Assembly (NCBI RefSeq): GCF_001719125.1
Contig: NZ_CP017006.1
Span: 1,302,001 to 1,366,000, forward strand
Reading direction: 5' to 3'
Length of the DNA stretch: 64,000 bases
Origin: Sulfolobus sp. A20
GTDB taxonomy: Archaea; Thermoproteota; Thermoprotei_A; Sulfolobales; Sulfolobaceae
The notes below the pieces were generated by a model. That model did no database searches. It had not been told where the DNA came from and saw only the letters and a list, made by a program, of their open reading frames with translations. How positions within the stretch are numbered: position 1 is the first letter of the stretch; every line of letters starts with the position of its first letter. Both the position numbers and the translations under genes were made by a program. This document shows positions 53,653-63,723 of this stretch, piece by piece.

Positions 53653-54852
53653 CTAATGGCAATCACATTTCATGAAGTCCGTCTTAGGAATAGTTGGTAT
53701 ACTTTTACTATCCTTACTCAAGTGATAAACGTATTCTCCACTTTCTTTATATAACGTCTCAAATCTATCTACCTTATTCTCATCGACTTCAATTCCTAAT
53801 CCTGGATCGTTAGGTACTTTAATTTTTCCATTTTCAATTTTTAACGGTCTCTTTATTATATCACCAGCTAGATGAATGTAGTGAGTATCTATTGCATAGC
53901 TTAGGTTAAAAGTGGAGCTAGCAACTTGAACCATAGCTGACAGAGATATTCCAGTTTCACTAGGGCTATGCATACCTAATTCTAAACCAAGTGCCCATAA
54001 AGTAGCTGACAATTCCAAATATCCATAAACACCAAACCACCAATGCGGATCCCCTAAAACTATATCTACGCACCTCTTCGTATAAACGTTTTGAATGTCT
54101 TCAAATCTAGTCGCAACAGTATTAGTTGCCACGGGGAACTTCGATGCTTCCTTAAACGCTCTTAAGCCTTCACATGTCCACACTGGATCCTCAAAGTATT
54201 CTATATTAGCTCCTTCTAAGCTTCTGGAAACGCTTAAGGCCTCAGATAAGTTCCATCCCCCATTAGGATCAACCCTAAACTTAACTTTAGGAATTTCAGT
54301 TGCCATCGTCTTTATGGCGTCAATTTCATGCTCAGGCTTGAATACTCCAGCTTTTAGCTTAATAACTCTAAATCCATACTCTTTTACGATATTTTTTACC
54401 ATTTTCACTAAATCATCAACGCTTATTGTCTCCGGTGTTGCAAATATGTAGCCAGAAGTCTCCACCTCGTCCCTTACCTTACCTCCAAGCAAATCATGTA
54501 AGGGTAAGCCTAAAGCTTTCCCTTTAATGTCTAGCAATGCAGTCTCTATAGGGAACCATATCTGAGGTAAGAGTTGATTATAATAAGTTGTCGTTATGGG
54601 GGCAGCTACCTTATATCTCAATCTTCTAATATTAAAAGGGTCTTCTCCTATTAATAAATCTTTAAGTTTATCTATTAGGGGAACTAGAGAATAACCACCT
54701 CCACCCGTCTCCCCATATCCTACTATTCCCTCATCAGTACTTATCTTAACCAGCGTGAAAACCGTAGTACCAGGATGTTCACCAGCCACTCGTAGCAATC
54801 TTCTTTTAAGAGGTAAAGAGATACTTTTCGCTTCTACTTTAGTTATTTTCAT
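53653..54852 (-). CDS. enolase-superfamily sugar-acid dehydratase, glucarate-dehydratase-like
   Basis: Mg-dependent acid-sugar dehydratase of 399 residues. The KxK motif is Lys165/Lys167 in VIKLKAGV. Metal ligands are Asp195 in RVDPNGGW, Glu221 in YFEDPVW and Asn244 in VATNTVA; Asp268 in GDPHWWFG and His295 in GMHSPSETGISLSAM form the His-Asp pair. Asn as third ligand and the MHSxSExGISL motif are features of glucarate dehydratase rather than gluconate dehydratase. The unusual C-terminus ends MKCDCH. An ARA-box-like palindrome lies 38 bp before the ATG, with TATA-like catttattt about 27 bp upstream. The expected product, 5-keto-4-deoxyglucarate or a related keto-deoxy acid, would go to the lyase encoded 21 bp downstream. 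Confidence 0.83.
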   Translation of the reverse strand: MKITKVEAKSISLPLKRRLLRVAGEHPGTTVFTLVKISTDEGIVGYGETGGGGYSLVPLIDKLKDLLIGEDPFNIRRLRYKVAAPITTTYYNQLLPQIWFPIETALLDIKGKALGLPLHDLLGGKVRDEVETSGYIFATPETISVDDLVKMVKNIVKEYGFRVIKLKAGVFKPEHEIDAIKTMATEIPKVKFRVDPNGGWNLSEALSVSRSLEGANIEYFEDPVWTCEGLRAFKEASKFPVATNTVATRFEDIQNVYTKRCVDIVLGDPHWWFGVYGYLELSATLWALGLELGMHSPSETGISLSAMVQVASSTFNLSYAIDTHYIHLAGDIIKRPLKIENGKIKVPNDPGLGIEVDENKVDRFETLYKESGEYVYHLSKDSKSIPTIPKTDFMKCDCH

Positions 54853-54889
54853 AATTATCTATTTTTATACTTCGCAAATAAATGTAAGT

Positions 54890-54903
54890 GTTAACAAGTT
54901 AAT
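54890..54903. promoter_or_regulatory. shared ARA-box-like palindrome between the dehydratase and the gene at 54942
   Basis: GTTAAC-AA-GTTAAT lies 38 bp from the ATG at 54852 and 39 bp from the GTG at 54942, nearly the same symmetric layout as at lacS. Confidence 0.6.
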
Positions 54904-54941
54904 AAAGAAACTTTTAGTAGACTGATGATAAAAATAGCAGA

Positions 54942-56414
54942 GTGATCTATATGAATAATCTAAATTTACGAAAATTTATAACATATGATGAAGTAGGAAT
55001 GGGACAAAACCAATTCAGATGTTTCTATATGACTTTCCACCCTTCTAATGGGAAGTTAATAATTCATGAAGGACATTCGGGTAAAGTCTATGCTGAAGAA
55101 AAGCTAATATACTCTTATGAAGTCTTAGGGAAACTTCCTAAAGCTGGAGGGGATACGCATGGAGCAATTACTAACTCCAAAGACCTAGTATTTTTCGGAG
55201 GTTGGCTAAAAGCTCCTCCTGGACTATTGGTTTCGAGTGACAGAACTTTGGTTAAGCAGGACATGAGGGAAAAATACAGCCATATACACGCCATAGATGA
55301 TAAGGATAGAGTAGAATTATTGTGGAGTAGAAAGTGGGATGATAAGATACCACCTAATCATTGGTATGGAGAAGTAACCGACTTAGTTTATGACGGTCAT
55401 GAGAATACCTTATATTTCTCTAGGGCTGATGGTCATGCTGAACTAGGACTATGGAAACTAAGCTTAGGCGATAGAAAGGCTGAGTGGATAATTAGAGATA
55501 GGACTGTTTATAAATTGGAGATTAAGGATGACAAGATTTTTGGTACTGTGTTCAACCCAGCTCACTTTGAAAATTCATCTATAGTAGTTTATGATATGAT
55601 AGAAAATAAGTCTAAAATAGTTGAGGAGTTTGAATTTGGAATAAACCTTGATGATAAGATCAAAATTAAACGTGACGGAGGACAAATCGTTCAGCTTCAG
55701 AATAAGTTAATATCGTTTTACGGTGGAGCTCTCGTAGTATCTGATCCTTATAAGGATAAACACACTTTATATCCCTTCTTAGAGGTAATTAACAATGAGT
55801 CGGAAAGACCTTCTTATATACCCGGATTGAGAACCCAAAAAGTTTACTTGATGGGAATTCCTATCATAGGGGTTAATCCTTCGGAAGGGCTTACAGAACC
55901 TACACTTAGGACTACGGTAAGTATGATTTTAAGAGTTGACCCAGTCGTTCCTCAAATAATCTCCATCAGCGGATTTATATCTGGAATAGTGAGCGATGGT
56001 TATAACGTATATTTCGGCACATCTTATGCTAATCATTCCCCGGCTTACACTTATAGGAGTGGTGAGGGAAAAATTTACGCCATAAGAACAAGGGAATTAA
56101 TGTCAAACGCATGGAATGCTATTAGAATATGGATCTTTGATGGAAGTTACGTGAAGGGAAATACTGGCATTAAAGGTTGGTTTGGGGGTATACCACTGAA
56201 AGGTTTCACAAATAAGAAGTTGAGAGTTTTTACTGATGAAAGCACTAACCTAAACATCTGTGAATATAACTTATTATCAAAGGTTGTTGAAGATCACATT
56301 CACTTAAGAGAGGGATGGAATACAGTAGATCTATCCTCATACTATGATCTTCTAGCCTTCTCTTTTGATGAAAATATCAAAAGAATTAAGATGGAAATAA
56401 TTTTAGATCCTTGA
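54942..56414 (+). CDS. archaeal protein of unknown function, probably beta-propeller (DUF2139-like)
   Basis: Protein of 490 residues with many short beta-strand repeats (for example FGGWLKAPPGLLVSSD, LYFSRADGHAELGLWKL, VYFGTSYANHSPAYTY), suggesting a propeller of about 1-400 and a C-terminal beta domain (IRIWIFDGSYVKG). I believe it belongs to the archaeal DUF2139 group, without certainty. No signal peptide or membrane helix. The GTG at 54942 would be leaderless given TATA-like cttttagta about 27 bp upstream; the ATG at 54951 with gagtgat before it is the alternative. It shares an operator-like palindrome with the glucarate-dehydratase-like gene, so a lactonase or sugar-acid-related role is attractive. 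Propeller lactonases (gluconolactonase-like) are a precedent, not proof. Confidence 0.65.
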   Translation: MIYMNNLNLRKFITYDEVGMGQNQFRCFYMTFHPSNGKLIIHEGHSGKVYAEEKLIYSYEVLGKLPKAGGDTHGAITNSKDLVFFGGWLKAPPGLLVSSDRTLVKQDMREKYSHIHAIDDKDRVELLWSRKWDDKIPPNHWYGEVTDLVYDGHENTLYFSRADGHAELGLWKLSLGDRKAEWIIRDRTVYKLEIKDDKIFGTVFNPAHFENSSIVVYDMIENKSKIVEEFEFGINLDDKIKIKRDGGQIVQLQNKLISFYGGALVVSDPYKDKHTLYPFLEVINNESERPSYIPGLRTQKVYLMGIPIIGVNPSEGLTEPTLRTTVSMILRVDPVVPQIISISGFISGIVSDGYNVYFGTSYANHSPAYTYRSGEGKIYAIRTRELMSNAWNAIRIWIFDGSYVKGNTGIKGWFGGIPLKGFTNKKLRVFTDESTNLNICEYNLLSKVVEDHIHLREGWNTVDLSSYYDLLAFSFDENIKRIKMEIILDP

Positions 56415-56458
56415 GAAGTCACAAATATCCAAACTCTAAAGCAAATTATAAGATCATG

Positions 56459-56480
56459 TAATTATCTCGTTAGATAATTA
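56459..56480. repeat. 9-bp perfect inverted repeat with 4-nt loop
   Basis: TAATTATCT-CGTT-AGATAATTA lies 44 bp after the stop at 56414 and about 110 bp before the glucose dehydrogenase ATG. It could be a regulator site or an RNA hairpin at a transcript end; A+T-rich composition raises the chance of coincidence. Confidence 0.4.
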
Positions 56481-56536
56481 TGGTATTATGCATCGTTTCT
56501 ATAAAAATTATATAATTGTATCTAATTCTTAAGATT

Positions 56537-56550
56537 TTTAACTTGTTAGT
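56537..56550 (+). promoter_or_regulatory. ARA-box-like site before glucose dehydrogenase
   Basis: TTTAACTTGTTAGT keeps the 11-base core TTAACTTGTTA and ends 41 bp before the ATG at 56591. TATA-like cttaaaat lies between, centred about 28 bp before the start. Confidence 0.55.
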
Positions 56551-56569
56551 TATAACGCTTAAAATCTAA

Positions 56570-57691
<1,122 letters not shown>

Positions 57692-57706
57692 TGGTTTACA
57701 ATTTTA

Positions 57707-59167
57707 TTATTGTTTGTTGCTTTCGCTAACATTTTTCAGTACCCAGGATTCCCCTAAATCGTTTTTCCTCCATTTATATACTATATAACCAAGCGATCCT
57801 ATGATTACAGCAGTTGCTAAGATTAGTGCCCCAAAATATGGTTCCGCCAGATCTCCTATTATACCCTCATAGAACGTATATGCGAAAAATACTATGCCTA
57901 TTACTGGAATTATTAATCCCACTATCCATAGTCTAATCTTAGAATAAGAAATTTCCTTATGCTTCCTAATAAAATTGAATAATCCTACTTCTGGTATGAA
58001 GTGATGGAAATACCATATTATCGTACCTATAGTAGCGTCTGTATACCATGTAACAGCTACAGTAGAGGCATTATAGCCATATATAGTAGTCAATACTAGA
58101 CCTATTACCAAGAATATAATTGACGAAAAAATAACGTATAACATCGTTGCATTCTTAGGGGTTTTTTGTTTAGGATCTAATTTCTTAATCCAGTTATTTT
58201 TAATGAAATTATCCCTAGCAAGGCTCCACATTAACCTTCCAGTATATCCTATATCCGCAGACATAGCTATGGTTGATGCTATAAATATAAACATATTAAG
58301 AATTAGTAAAGAAAAGAGAGGGAGGTACTTACTCCAGGATACTATCTGAGGAAGTGATGATGAACCTACTGTAGACAGTTGTGAAAGAGGAACAGCCACG
58401 GTTTCTGAATATGCTATGAAAGCTATAACAATTGTAGAAATAATAACTGAAACGTATATTGCCTTATATACAGATGTTCTAGAATCTTTAGCCTCCTCAC
58501 TGAAAAATAAGCTGGTTCCATATCCAACGTATGTATAAAAGCCGACCGTAGCCGTAGCTAAAGCTACTCCGCTGAATCCAGTAGGGCTATTAAGAGGATT
58601 AAGATAGTAAAGAGAATTGTATGGAGATCTTATAGTTACGTATATACTAAATATTAACACTACCAACATGCCTAATAATATAGTATAAAAAATAATCTTA
58701 CTGAGCAAATTTGAATTTAATGTAGCTACAAAATATTCAGCGATTAGAACCATAATTCCTACTACCATCCATACCCAGATAGGAATTAGATAACCTAAGA
58801 CGTAATAAATGGTATCAGTAATTATCCATCCCATTGCGAAAGCATTGGAGGCTAGCCAGAAGAAACCATAAATCATGTTTAAAAGACCAGTAAATTTGCC
58901 CGCAGCTTTTCCAAATCCTAATTCCGCTAATCCATAATAGCCCCCTGCGAATGGTACAATTCTTGTATATTCTATAATAGGCAGTGAGATTATAAGGAAC
59001 AATATTGCTCCCAAGATTACTGGCCACATTGAGGCTGGTCCCGCATCGTTAATAAACGCCGAAACTTCTATAGGACCGAAAATAGGTAGAATACCTGCTA
59101 AACCTATTGCGACTAACCCCCAGAATCCTATTGTATTTTCTTTTAACTTATGATGATCATCATTCAT
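57707..59167 (-). CDS. APC-superfamily amino acid/organic amine permease
   Basis: Integral membrane protein of 486 residues with about 12 helices. The first helix region has GLVAIGLAGILPIFGPIEV, and helix 3 FAGGYYGLAELGFGK matches the conserved APC segment; a cytoplasmic loop (RDNFIKNNWIKKLDPKQKTPKNA) precedes the second half. It probably brings in amino acids or related amines by ion symport. It ends 15 bp from the glucose dehydrogenase stop codon, convergent. It has no evident tie to the sugar genes. Confidence 0.85.
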   Translation of the reverse strand: MNDDHHKLKENTIGFWGLVAIGLAGILPIFGPIEVSAFINDAGPASMWPVILGAILFLIISLPIIEYTRIVPFAGGYYGLAELGFGKAAGKFTGLLNMIYGFFWLASNAFAMGWIITDTIYYVLGYLIPIWVWMVVGIMVLIAEYFVATLNSNLLSKIIFYTILLGMLVVLIFSIYVTIRSPYNSLYYLNPLNSPTGFSGVALATATVGFYTYVGYGTSLFFSEEAKDSRTSVYKAIYVSVIISTIVIAFIAYSETVAVPLSQLSTVGSSSLPQIVSWSKYLPLFSLLILNMFIFIASTIAMSADIGYTGRLMWSLARDNFIKNNWIKKLDPKQKTPKNATMLYVIFSSIIFLVIGLVLTTIYGYNASTVAVTWYTDATIGTIIWYFHHFIPEVGLFNFIRKHKEISYSKIRLWIVGLIIPVIGIVFFAYTFYEGIIGDLAEPYFGALILATAVIIGSLGYIVYKWRKNDLGESWVLKNVSESNKQ

Positions 59168-59666
59168 ACAACATATTTTGCATACTAACTTGTATTTAAA
59201 CCTTAGTCTTATGTATTTTTATTAAAACTAAATAAATTATTGTTTAAAATGAAATCATTAAGGAACAATCTATAATAAAAATATGTAAAAAAGCCTGCAT
59301 CGTATAGTTGAAAATATAATTGCCTTATGATGTTAAAGTTTTTCATTATCAAACGGTATTCTTACAAAATTCTAAATCCATGTAATAGGTTTAGCATTAA
59401 TTTATGGGAAAAGTCAGAATAATCCAGAAGTCGAAATAAATCAACACAGTATTGAGGCATAAATTATCTTAAACGCTCAGATTGATACATTAGGAACTAT
59501 ATATCTAAAGTAGGCATACGCGATGACATTGTATTACGTATTCCTTAGATTTTAATATATTTTAGAAAAAGATATTAATTGTGAATGATTAAAAATGAAA
59601 TTAAAGTATTTATAGCAAACTCTTATTTTAAGAAAGCTTTTTAATTGGCCTAAAAATTATACGTGC
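59168..59666. other. intergenic region, nothing recognised
   Basis: A+T-rich spacer of about 500 bp between divergent genes. Only promoter elements are visible: tttaaata near 59190-59200 for the permease on the minus strand, and ctttttaatt about 25 bp before the start at 59667. Confidence 0.4.
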
Positions 59667-61808
59667 ATGAAAAGCATAAAAAAGAGGATGAACCCAGCTT
59701 CCTTCTTCTTGATAGCAATCATACTAAATGTGTTATTAGTTTCATTAGCATCCATGGTAGTATCAAGCCAAACTACTATCACTATAGCTCCATCTAATAC
59801 TTCACAACTAATAGACGTATCCCAAACTATTCCTCCAGATGCATTAGATCCAGCTACAGGGTTTGCAGTGGAAGATGGTCCTTTCTTCACAGCTGTATTC
59901 CAAGAACTTGTGGAATTTAACGGGTCAGACTATCTCCATGTAGTTCCGGTAATAGCTCAGAATTGGAGTACATCCAATTACGAGAACTGGACGTTCTTCA
60001 TAAGACAAGGAGTTTACTTCCCAGACGGAGTACAAGTCAACGCGTCAACAGTATGGTTCTCGTTATATAGGACAATACTAATGGGACAAGGAGCAGGCAT
60101 CTCTAATTATGTTGGTTTATTGTTTAATGGAACAGTGTTTAGTACATTTGGATACGCTATACCTTGGGGTGTAAACAATGCAATTCAAAACGTTACTGGA
60201 TTACAAACTGGAGGAAACTTTACTTTAACAGCTAAGGTTTTAGCATCTATCCTATCACACTTCAACGCAAACAATCAAACAATTCAGAAGATAATGGAAT
60301 ACCCATACCAAGCAGTAGTTGTTAAAGGACCATATGAGGTAGAAATAAACACACTAGAACCCTACAGAGACTTCCTACTAGACTTGGCAAACTGGTGGGG
60401 AGCAATAGTAAACCCAGTATACGTAGACCAACACGGAGGAGTACAACCAAACAGTGCAAATTCATATATAAATGAAAATGGGATGAACGGAACTGGTCCA
60501 TATGTGATCAAAAAAGTAGGGGCAGGGATGTCAACGATCACTCTTGAAAAGAATCCTCACTATTGGGCAGAGAACCTAACTAATATTCCAGCGGTAGCTG
60601 AACCAGCACATATACCTATCATAATAGTAGATTACGGTTTATCTCATACTGATAGAGTTGAAGATTTCGCAACGAATCAAGCACAAATATCTTACGTTTC
60701 ACAACCTTTTTTGGAACAGATGTACTCCGCTTACCAATACAATAAATATGTTAATTTTAGCCAAGTTTTCCTTAACTTAGGCTATGAGGCTGCTGCATAC
60801 TTCATCTCCATGAATACTGAAACTTTTCCTACTAACATAACAGCCTTACGATTAACTTTAGTATATGGAATCAACTATACTGAACTCCTACAATTATTTA
60901 AACTTCCAAATGGACAAATAGGAGCTACAGAGTACTTCGGACCTATGTCACCAGTCTTTCCCTTATATAACGAGGTTATGCAACTTGATAATTTACATCC
61001 TTACGTATATAACTTTTCATTAGCCTTACATTACTTAAACGAGGCTGGATATGAAGGGCATTTTTACGTAATATTACCTAATGGGACTGTAGTAGGAGAT
61101 TCTAAGGGAAGTCAATTACCAACCTTGGAGATTTACTCTATAACTCCAGTAACTGAGCTGGAACAAGAGGAATTGGATATTGTTCAGCAAAACTTAGGCC
61201 AACTAGGCATATCAGTTGCCTTTAAGTATGTGTTACCAGCGGTAATAGACAACTGGCTCTCTCCTAATGATACGCCAGCTATGGCTGACTTAGGTTGGTT
61301 CCCCGATTGGCCAGATCCAGTATTCCAAGAGCTTATAGCACAAACTGACGTTGAATTTGGAGGGATTAGTGGTAATTTTGCTTGGGTTAATAACTCAGCC
61401 TTACAACAAATATATAGTAACTTGCCTTTCATAACTAATACTACACTTCAAACTAATGAAGTAGCACAAGCTTATAAGATACTTTACAACGAAGCCCCTT
61501 ACATCTGGTTACCTAACTATATAGTATACTTCTTCGTCCAACCATATGTTAAGGGATTTGTATGGAATCAATTCGATGGCTATTTCTATAACATGATGTA
61601 CTATCAACCCTATACGATTAATCTGGCATCTAGTAATACCGTAAGCTCTTCAAGTAATATAATAGCGACTACTACTTCCTCTAACTCCTTAACTACAGAG
61701 ACATTGAAGAATTCATCCAACTATACGTTATATTATATTGCTTTAGTCATAATATTTATCGTAATAATAATTGTAGGTGCACTTGTTCTATCGAGGAGAA
61801 GAAAGTAA
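59667..61808 (+). CDS. orphan ABC substrate-binding protein, family 5, with C-terminal anchor
   Basis: Secreted binding protein of 713 residues with a signal segment (FFLIAIILNVLLVSLASMV), a large binding domain containing FIRQGVYFPDGVQVNASTVW, a short Ser/Thr-rich stalk (about 655-680) and the anchor helix YIALVIIFIVIIIVGALVL followed by RRRK. The stalk is shorter and less regular than those of the two proteins at 31624 and 44823. TATA-like ctttttaat lies about 25 bp before the ATG. No permease or ATPase gene follows; the next 350 bp hold only decayed sequence. It may feed a distant transporter or may have lost its own. Confidence 0.9.
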   Translation: MKSIKKRMNPASFFLIAIILNVLLVSLASMVVSSQTTITIAPSNTSQLIDVSQTIPPDALDPATGFAVEDGPFFTAVFQELVEFNGSDYLHVVPVIAQNWSTSNYENWTFFIRQGVYFPDGVQVNASTVWFSLYRTILMGQGAGISNYVGLLFNGTVFSTFGYAIPWGVNNAIQNVTGLQTGGNFTLTAKVLASILSHFNANNQTIQKIMEYPYQAVVVKGPYEVEINTLEPYRDFLLDLANWWGAIVNPVYVDQHGGVQPNSANSYINENGMNGTGPYVIKKVGAGMSTITLEKNPHYWAENLTNIPAVAEPAHIPIIIVDYGLSHTDRVEDFATNQAQISYVSQPFLEQMYSAYQYNKYVNFSQVFLNLGYEAAAYFISMNTETFPTNITALRLTLVYGINYTELLQLFKLPNGQIGATEYFGPMSPVFPLYNEVMQLDNLHPYVYNFSLALHYLNEAGYEGHFYVILPNGTVVGDSKGSQLPTLEIYSITPVTELEQEELDIVQQNLGQLGISVAFKYVLPAVIDNWLSPNDTPAMADLGWFPDWPDPVFQELIAQTDVEFGGISGNFAWVNNSALQQIYSNLPFITNTTLQTNEVAQAYKILYNEAPYIWLPNYIVYFFVQPYVKGFVWNQFDGYFYNMMYYQPYTINLASSNTVSSSSNIIATTTSSNSLTTETLKNSSNYTLYYIALVIIFIVIIIVGALVLSRRRK

Positions 61809-61858
61809 TTTTTTAAATATTTCCTAGTTAGTCGCGTATAAATGAAGAAGCTCAAATT

Positions 61859-61999
61859 ATGGAAAATTTTTGGAAAACGTATCGCGGATTATATAGAGAC
61901 CTACATCTTAAACCTATATTAGCTATCGTTAGTATATCCTCTATGGAAGGATTTACCTTCGCAACGGCGCTATATTCACATACTAAGTCCCATTGCTAA
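61859..61999 (+). pseudogene. truncated fragment, possibly the N-terminus of a membrane transporter
   Basis: The 46-codon frame MENFWKTYRGLYRDLHL... contains a hydrophobic stretch (ILAIVSISSMEGFTFATAL) like the first helix of an MFS carrier. A one-base shift near 61973 would continue it with SPIANRSKGL before another stop. It looks like the remains of a gene lost by deletion. Family assignment is weak. Confidence 0.3.
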
Positions 62000-62160
62000 T
62001 AGATCCAAGGGATTATGCCAAGTGAGCAGTTCTACTTATGCCTAACTAAAATGCAGGAGAGGCTCAATATTTTAAGGTGAGAGAACCATGATTATATAAT
62101 ACATTGAATAACTTTTCTACCTCGCTGTAAAATAGAGCTATTGTAGTTAATATGTAACAT

Positions 62161-62865
62161 TTAAAATACTGTATGAAACATGCTATTTAGTAATTTTTTA
62201 ATAGAATTTCTTATGAGCATCGTTACTTCGGTTTTACTTATCCCTATTTCTTTACATAGTTCATCTAAAGATATTTTTCTGGGAATTTCAAAATAACCAC
62301 CATTTAATGCTTTTAATACTATATCCCTTTCTCTTCTTGTAAATAGTAAGACAGGAACAAGACGTAAAGGCATTAATGAGAATAAATTGTCAACAGTGAG
62401 ACTAGTTCTTCTAATATCTAATACTCTTAAATTATCATCTGCAGTTAATACTGTAATTAAGTTTTTAACCACTATATCATTTGAGATAAAATAAAATATT
62501 TCATGATTGTTAATAACTAATTGAGAGAAATCATTTATCCCACTCCTATAAAGCTTGACTATAGATGAGTACTCATAAGGAACTATCATGTGAAGAAGAT
62601 ATAGATTCTTATTAAGCTTTCTTATCGTAACGGTTTTTATCCCAAACTTTTCTCTGAAACTTTTACTCATAAATGACCCATCTATTATATTATTTCGTTC
62701 AACTTTAGCTATTCTAAATGCCTCAAGATGTTCACCATAACTATAAAATCCAATTAACGAATCAATGTACTCGCCATTAATGTGATAGCTCCAGCAATCA
62801 TCATGACTTAATTCTAATCTATACAAATAGTATTCTTGATCTCTCAAATCATTTTTACTTTTCAT
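62161..62865 (-). CDS. transcriptional regulator with C-terminal HTH_10 (bacterio-opsin-activator type)
   Basis: Protein of 234 residues. The C-terminal 60 residues carry the HTH_10 pattern: FTRRERDIVLKALNGGYFEIP, then SLDELCKEIGISKTEVTM and a final helix. The N-terminal 170 residues are a beta-rich domain (SYHINGEYIDSLIGFYSYGE; HMIVPYEYSSIVKLY), probably for ligand sensing. TATA-like tttatttta lies about 28 bp before the ATG. It is the only clear transcription factor in the window, so it is a possible regulator of nearby sugar genes or of the orphan binding protein; that is inference. Confidence 0.8.
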   Translation of the reverse strand: MKSKNDLRDQEYYLYRLELSHDDCWSYHINGEYIDSLIGFYSYGEHLEAFRIAKVERNNIIDGSFMSKSFREKFGIKTVTIRKLNKNLYLLHMIVPYEYSSIVKLYRSGINDFSQLVINNHEIFYFISNDIVVKNLITVLTADDNLRVLDIRRTSLTVDNLFSLMPLRLVPVLLFTRRERDIVLKALNGGYFEIPRKISLDELCKEIGISKTEVTMLIRNSIKKLLNSMFHTVF

Positions 62866-63319
62866 AACTATTAGATATCTTGTAGTGATAAAATAAATCT
62901 TCTTCGTATCTTGCTATCTCTAGCTTTCTAAAGATAAAATGAGAATCTATTGGGTTTTAGCATAAGATCTAACTATAACGCTCATGGACTTTCTTAAGCA
63001 CAGACGTATATCTAACTAACTAGAGGACTCCTAGTATTGTAATCGAGATATTATAATCGAGCGATATATTAACATAATTATAGTTATGAAGGTATTATTT
63101 ATTGACCAATTCTATATTTGTTATGGGTAAGGATGGAGCTTTATAGGGATACAACTTATACAAAGTGTGATAGTTATCGCCTTGTTAAGGGGTAAACTAG
63201 AGTATGAACATACCGAGTTTATTAACGATGTCTAAGTATAGATAAAGCAAAATTCCTTGAACGTATTAATAGTATGAGGTAACTGTTTTAAATAAGGGGT
63301 ATACTATTTTCACTTAGAT
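62866..63319. other. non-coding stretch, probably decayed coding sequence
   Basis: No intact ORF is present. Short open pieces, such as one reading LEYEHTEFIND near 63200-63225, interrupted by stops and shifts, suggest the remains of the same lost gene that continues at 63320. Confidence 0.35.
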
Positions 63320-63490
63320 ATGGAAAGCAGAAGTATTTATAATATATTGAACTGTGGAATAAGGCTTGAGTCCAAGGCAATATCAAAATTCGTCTACTGG
63401 ACATACTTCAAGAGGAATGTTAAAGGGTTATATAAGTGGATATTCACAATAATAAGCTACACGGATAAGGCTATGTACCTAGTATTCTAA
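63320..63490 (+). pseudogene. fragment of a decayed gene, possibly a transposase
   Basis: A 56-codon frame begins MESRSIYNILNCGIRLESKA and includes FVYWTYFKRNVKGLYKWIF and SYTDKAMYLVF before TAA. In another frame the sequence goes on for about 30 codons (KDEKTSRKLKYIAQSKIERY), so a frameshift has broken it. Together with the broken pieces upstream it looks like an old insertion-sequence or viral gene, but I cannot name the family. Confidence 0.4.
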
Positions 63491-63723
63491 GTAAAGATGA
63501 AAAGACTTCAAGGAAGCTAAAATACATTGCCCAGAGCAAGATAGAACGATATTATATTATTCTTCATAATACCGTTATACACACATAAATTATAGTGTAG
63601 TTTATTAGCTGTTATGGCTTAAATGATTAAAAACCGTTCTAAAAATTATACCTAGATAATGATAATAGTATTATATTCCTTTACTACATTTGATTGATGG
63701 TTGAGTAATATTAATGAAATTTT

